Below, one piece after another: positions 60,601 to 64,000 of a stretch of 64,000 nt of DNA. This DNA is from Triticum aestivum. Its lineage: Eukaryota; Streptophyta; Magnoliopsida; Poales; Poaceae. The position numbers and the translations under genes are program-made. The notes beneath the pieces were generated by a model that was not told where the DNA came from, searched no databases, and saw only the letters and a list, made by a program, of their open reading frames with translations. Numbering within the stretch: the stretch's first letter is position 1; the number at the start of each line of letters is the position of its first letter. The stretch lies in the NCBI RefSeq assembly GCF_018294505.1, contig NC_057796.1:275177079-275241078 (forward strand), read 5' to 3'.

Positions 60601-61821
60601 CTTTCGGGCTCACATAGATTAGGTAAGGCATTGGTTCAACCCATCGAGGCATCTTAGGAACATATACCACAATTTTTTTTGGAGTAATTAACACAAGCTC
60701 GAAAGTAGAGCATGGTTCACAAAGCAGAGGATACAATTTACCAAAGGCATCATGTATCCGAGGAAAAGCTCACAAGCTTATTTAATATGAAGGACATTGT
60801 CGGATAAGATCCGACAAAAGGGTCTGGTGGTCCACAAGGGATCTGATGTGAGCATTAGTACTCAACCAGAGGAAGAAAGAATGCCAGGAGATCAGATTAT
60901 AGAAACAACTGACTAACTCAAAGCTCAATGCAAAGGAATTATAATTTCAAATTCAAGGGATCAGAAGCAAACGCTCTGATTAGGGATGGATAAGTTGAGT
61001 AGACTTAGGGGTACAATCGATGGCAAATTTGATTGGTCGAGATCCAGCTCACGTTTAAAATGACGTCTGAGCCGGAAGGATGAATACTAGGATCTGATTG
61101 AGGATTGCGAGCATTCGCAACAAATTGAATCAACGGACTCAAAATGATAATGACAAGAGATGCCAATAAGATTACGAGACTTCAGATTAATCATAATGCA
61201 AATAAGCAAGAATTTCAAGAGCAAAAGGCTCCTGAGGATTTTCGGAAGATCGAATGGTATTTTGAACACTTTTGTGAAATACTCGAATCAACTGGGGATG
61301 AGCGGATACTCGGTAAGTGCGAGAATTATCCGTAAGGGTATTCAGGTGACAAAGAACTGTATAGCAGTAAGCTCAAAGGATTCTTGGAACAACAGAGAGC
61401 ATTACGGGGTATCTTGTAGTAACAAGATCAACTGGGAAACATTGTATGAATGGCGAGTATACGTGGTTATCCATAGGAGTTCATCGATGAAAGGGAATTG
61501 TAAAAGCGATGAACACAAGTTCTCGGGTTATCAGCGGAGAGTGTCTTCAGGGTCTTCACGTGAAGCAGACGATCATCAGTAATAAGGGGCTCTCCGGGTG
61601 AAAGCGATAACGAGATCCTAATGTTAGATTTAGCAAAACTCACTTAACCCGAATAGAAGAGAGATCAGAGTCCTAGAGTATAGACAAGGAGTAAAAGCTC
61701 CTAATACCACCCGATGGCTACGTGGGCCCGTAAGCCACACAGCCATGTTAGTAAACGTTTAGCAATGACTAGACTCAACTTCGGCCAAGGAGTGTGGAAA
61801 GGGGGATTCCTACAGGCAGTC
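57641..61821 (-). other. Non-coding interior of the LARD-like element
   Basis: 4.2 kb without a frame longer than about 140 codons and without RT, integrase, protease or Gag motifs on either strand. The minus-strand PPT is at its left edge (57641-57660). I see nothing else that I can name. Confidence 0.65.
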
Positions 61822-61837
61822 GGCTCTGATACCAACT
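61822..61837 (-). other. Primer-binding site of the LARD-like element
   Basis: Minus-strand AGTTGGTATCAGAGCC adjoins the LTR at 61838. This is the standard initiator-Met tRNA site of many plant LTR elements. Confidence 0.85.
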
Positions 61838-64000
61838 TGTGACGCCCCCGATTTGACCGTACACTAATCATGCACGCAAATGTGTGCGATCAAGATCAGG
61901 GACTCACGGGAAGATATCACAACACAACTCTAAAACATAAATAAGTCATACAAGCATCATAATACAAGCCAGGGCCTCGAGGGCTCGAATACAAGTGCTC
62001 GATCACAGACGAGTCAGCGGAAGCAACAATATCTGAGTACAGACATAAGTTAAACAAGTTTGCCTTAAGAAGGCTAGCACAAAAGTAGCAACGATCGAAA
62101 AGGCAAGGCCTCCTGCCTGGGACCTCCTAACTACTCCTCGAAGCCGAACTCCACGTAGAATCATCCTCGGGATCTCTAGCTCCTGGACTCCAGCATCTGG
62201 TTGCATCAATCAGGTATAGAAAGGGGAAAAGAGGGAGAAAAGCAACCGTGAGTACTCATCCAAAGTACTCGCAAGCAAGGAGCTACACTACATATGCATG
62301 GGTATATGTGTAAAGGGCATATCAGTGGACTGAACTGCAGAATGCCAGAATAAGAGGGGGATAGCTAGTCCTGTCGAAGACTACGCTTCTGGCAGCCTCC
62401 ATCTTGCAGCATGTAGAAGAGAGTAGATTGAAGTCCTCCAAGTAGCATCGTATAGCATAATCCTACCCGGCGATCCCCTCCTCGTCGCCCTGTTAGAGAG
62501 CGATCACCGGGTTATATCTGGCACTTGGAAGGGTGTGTTTTATTAAGTATCCAGTTCTAGTTGTCATAAGGTCAAGGTACAACTCCGGGTCGTCCTTTTA
62601 CCGAGGGACACGGCTATTCGAATAGATAAACTTCCCTGCAGGGGTGCACCACATAACCCAACACGCTCGATCCCATTTGGCCGGACACACTTTTCTGGGT
62701 CATGCCCGGCCTCGTAAGATCAACACGTCGCAGCCCCACCTAAGCACAACAGAGAGGTCAGCACGCCGGTCTAACCCTATGCGCGCAGGGGTCTGGGCCC
62801 ATCGCCCTATGCACACCTGCACGTTGCGTACGCGGCCGGAAGCAGACCTAGCCTAGTGGCGTTCCAGTCCAATCCGGCGCGCGCCACTCAGTCGCTGACG
62901 TCACGAAGGCTTCGGCTGATACCACGACGCCGGGATACCCATAACTACTCCCGCGTAGATGGTTAGTGCGTATAGACCAAATGGCCAGACTCAGATCAAA
63001 TACCAAGAACTCGTTAAGCGTGTTATGTCGAAGTAACCGCGGACGCCGTCCAGGGCCAGGCCCACCTCTCACCTAGGCGGTCTCAACCTGCCCTGTCGCT
63101 CCGCCACAAAGATCCACTTGCGGGTACTCCTACGAGCCGACCCGACTTTATTTACCACATGTGTCATGTATAGAGTATATAAGCATATACCCGTGATCAC
63201 CGCCCAGGTGATCACGGCCCGATAGTATAGCACAGCAGACGGACAAGAATGTAGGGCCACTGATGGAAAACTAGCATCCTATACTAAGCATGTAGGATTG
63301 CAGGTAAAGGTAGCAACAGTAGTAGCAAGGGCAGGCTATGCATCAGTATAGGATTAACGGAAAGCAGTAACATGCTACACTACTCTAATGCAAGCAGTAT
63401 AGAGAAGAATAGGCGATATCTGGTGATCAAGGGGGGGGCTTGCCTGGTTGCTCTGGCAAGAAGGGTTCGTCGTTGATGTAGTCGATCACAGGGGTACCGG
63501 CAGCGGTCTCAGGGTCTACCGGAAAGAAGTAACGGAGGGGGAACACAATAAATAACAGAGTAATCAAAGCATCACAAAGCGTAACATGGCAATACACGGT
63601 GCTAGAGGTGACCTAACGCAGTATCAGGTACTACTGGAGAAGGGGGCAAACATCCGGGAAAGTATTCCCGGTGTTTCGCGTTTTCGGACGGGCGGACCGG
63701 AGGCAAAATGTTGCATGTTCGCTATGCTAGGGACGTGTGGTGAACGAACGGACTGCGTATCCGGATTTGTCTCGTCGTTCTGAGAAACTTTCATATATAA
63801 ATTATTTCTATCTGACTTACGGTTTATTTTATATGATTTTCCAAAGTTTTATTGATTTTCTGAAATTACAGATTTATTTTAATTCGAAAATTAAACGGGA
63901 AATTGCTAGGTGCACATGGTGCACTGCACCCAGAGTGCACCAGAGGGGCTGACTGGTGGGACCAGTCAACTGCACAGACAGCAGTTGACTGGTACACCTT
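61838..64000 (-). repeat. 5' LTR of the LARD-like element, cut by the window end
   Basis: TGTGACGCCCCCGATTTG starts at 61838. From 62490 it repeats 54603 onward. The terminal ten bases (TGTGACGCCC) and the far end of the other LTR (GGGCGTCACA) form a perfect 10-bp inverted repeat. Confidence 0.88.

Larger units (their letters stand above)
54603..64000 (-). mobile_element. Sukkula/LARD-like non-autonomous LTR element, truncated at its 3' LTR and running off the window
   Basis: The right LTR starts at 61838 (TGTGACGCCCCCG), is preceded by a minus-strand PBS and runs past the window end. The left LTR ends GGGCGTCACA at 57640 and is followed by a minus-strand PPT (GTGGAGGAGAAT). Positions 54603-56113 and 62490-64000 (1511 bp) match with no mismatch in the stretches I compared. 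The interior (57641-61837, 4.2 kb) has no coding frame. Long LTRs (about 3.7 kb reconstructed) around a non-coding core fit the LARD class known in barley and wheat. The family name is an inference. Confidence 0.8.

Noticed and set aside
62600..62650. Possible tRNA or CRISPR-like palindromes
   Set aside because: The palindromes are two short 6-10 bp sites repeated once per LTR; no cloverleaf and no spacer-repeat array.
1..64000. Search for a bacterial-type operon, phage, defence or biosynthetic system
   Set aside because: No ribosome-binding-site-led frames, operons or prokaryotic gene families. All long frames belong to plant LTR retrotransposons or their antisense genes.

Overview
The window is nuclear DNA of a grass, almost certainly a Triticeae species (wheat, barley or rye type). 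It carries Angela/WIS/BARE-like copia LTRs, an Athila/Sabrina-like LTR, Tat-lineage gypsy coding sequence and several 3.5-4 kb LTRs. I see no rRNA, tRNA, CRISPR array or intact host gene. Essentially every base belongs to nested, mostly broken LTR retrotransposons. Family names rest on recognition and are less certain than the boundaries, which come from TG...CA ends, primer-binding sites (PBS), polypurine tracts (PPT) and target-site duplications (TSD).

Layout. Positions 1-50280 are one gypsy element of the Tat lineage ('gypsy A', + strand). It has the last 85 bp of its 5' LTR, a PBS, part of gag, then protease, RT, RNase H, a second plant-type RNase H and integrase (30511-35033), an antisense multi-exon gene (49430 down to 45031) and a 540-bp 3' LTR (49741-50280). 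It is interrupted three times. (1) An Angela-like copia element (1422-22840) itself contains a truncated antisense chromovirus inside its 5' LTR (2565-9656), a retroposon-like insertion in RT (14466-15857) and a 4.17-kb solo LTR with TSD (16743-20908). (2) 'Element X' (23224-30510, minus strand) is a pol-less Tat-like element that kept an antisense gene of the same type. (3) A second Angela/WIS-like copia (35034-43604) has a perfect ATTAC TSD and decayed coding sequence.

Gypsy A sits in an Athila/Sabrina-like LTR (50281-51003), which sits in a minus-strand Angela-type LTR (51004-52431). To the right are a 0.4-kb gene-like fragment (52432-52849), a truncated chromovirus-type LTR (52850-54602) and a minus-strand, ORF-less, Sukkula/LARD-like element (54603 to beyond the window end). 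The compared stretches of the latter's two LTRs look identical, so it is probably one of the youngest insertions.

The strongest leads are the antisense genes of the two Tat-like elements (own TATA box, 5'-UTR exon and GT-AG introns in gypsy A; retained in X where pol is lost), an insertion flanked by an exact 42-bp target duplication instead of 5 bp, a TSD-bounded copia element whose LTRs differ across the promoter block, and a paired-palindrome module shared by three long-LTR families. No replicating or coding unit here appears fully intact.
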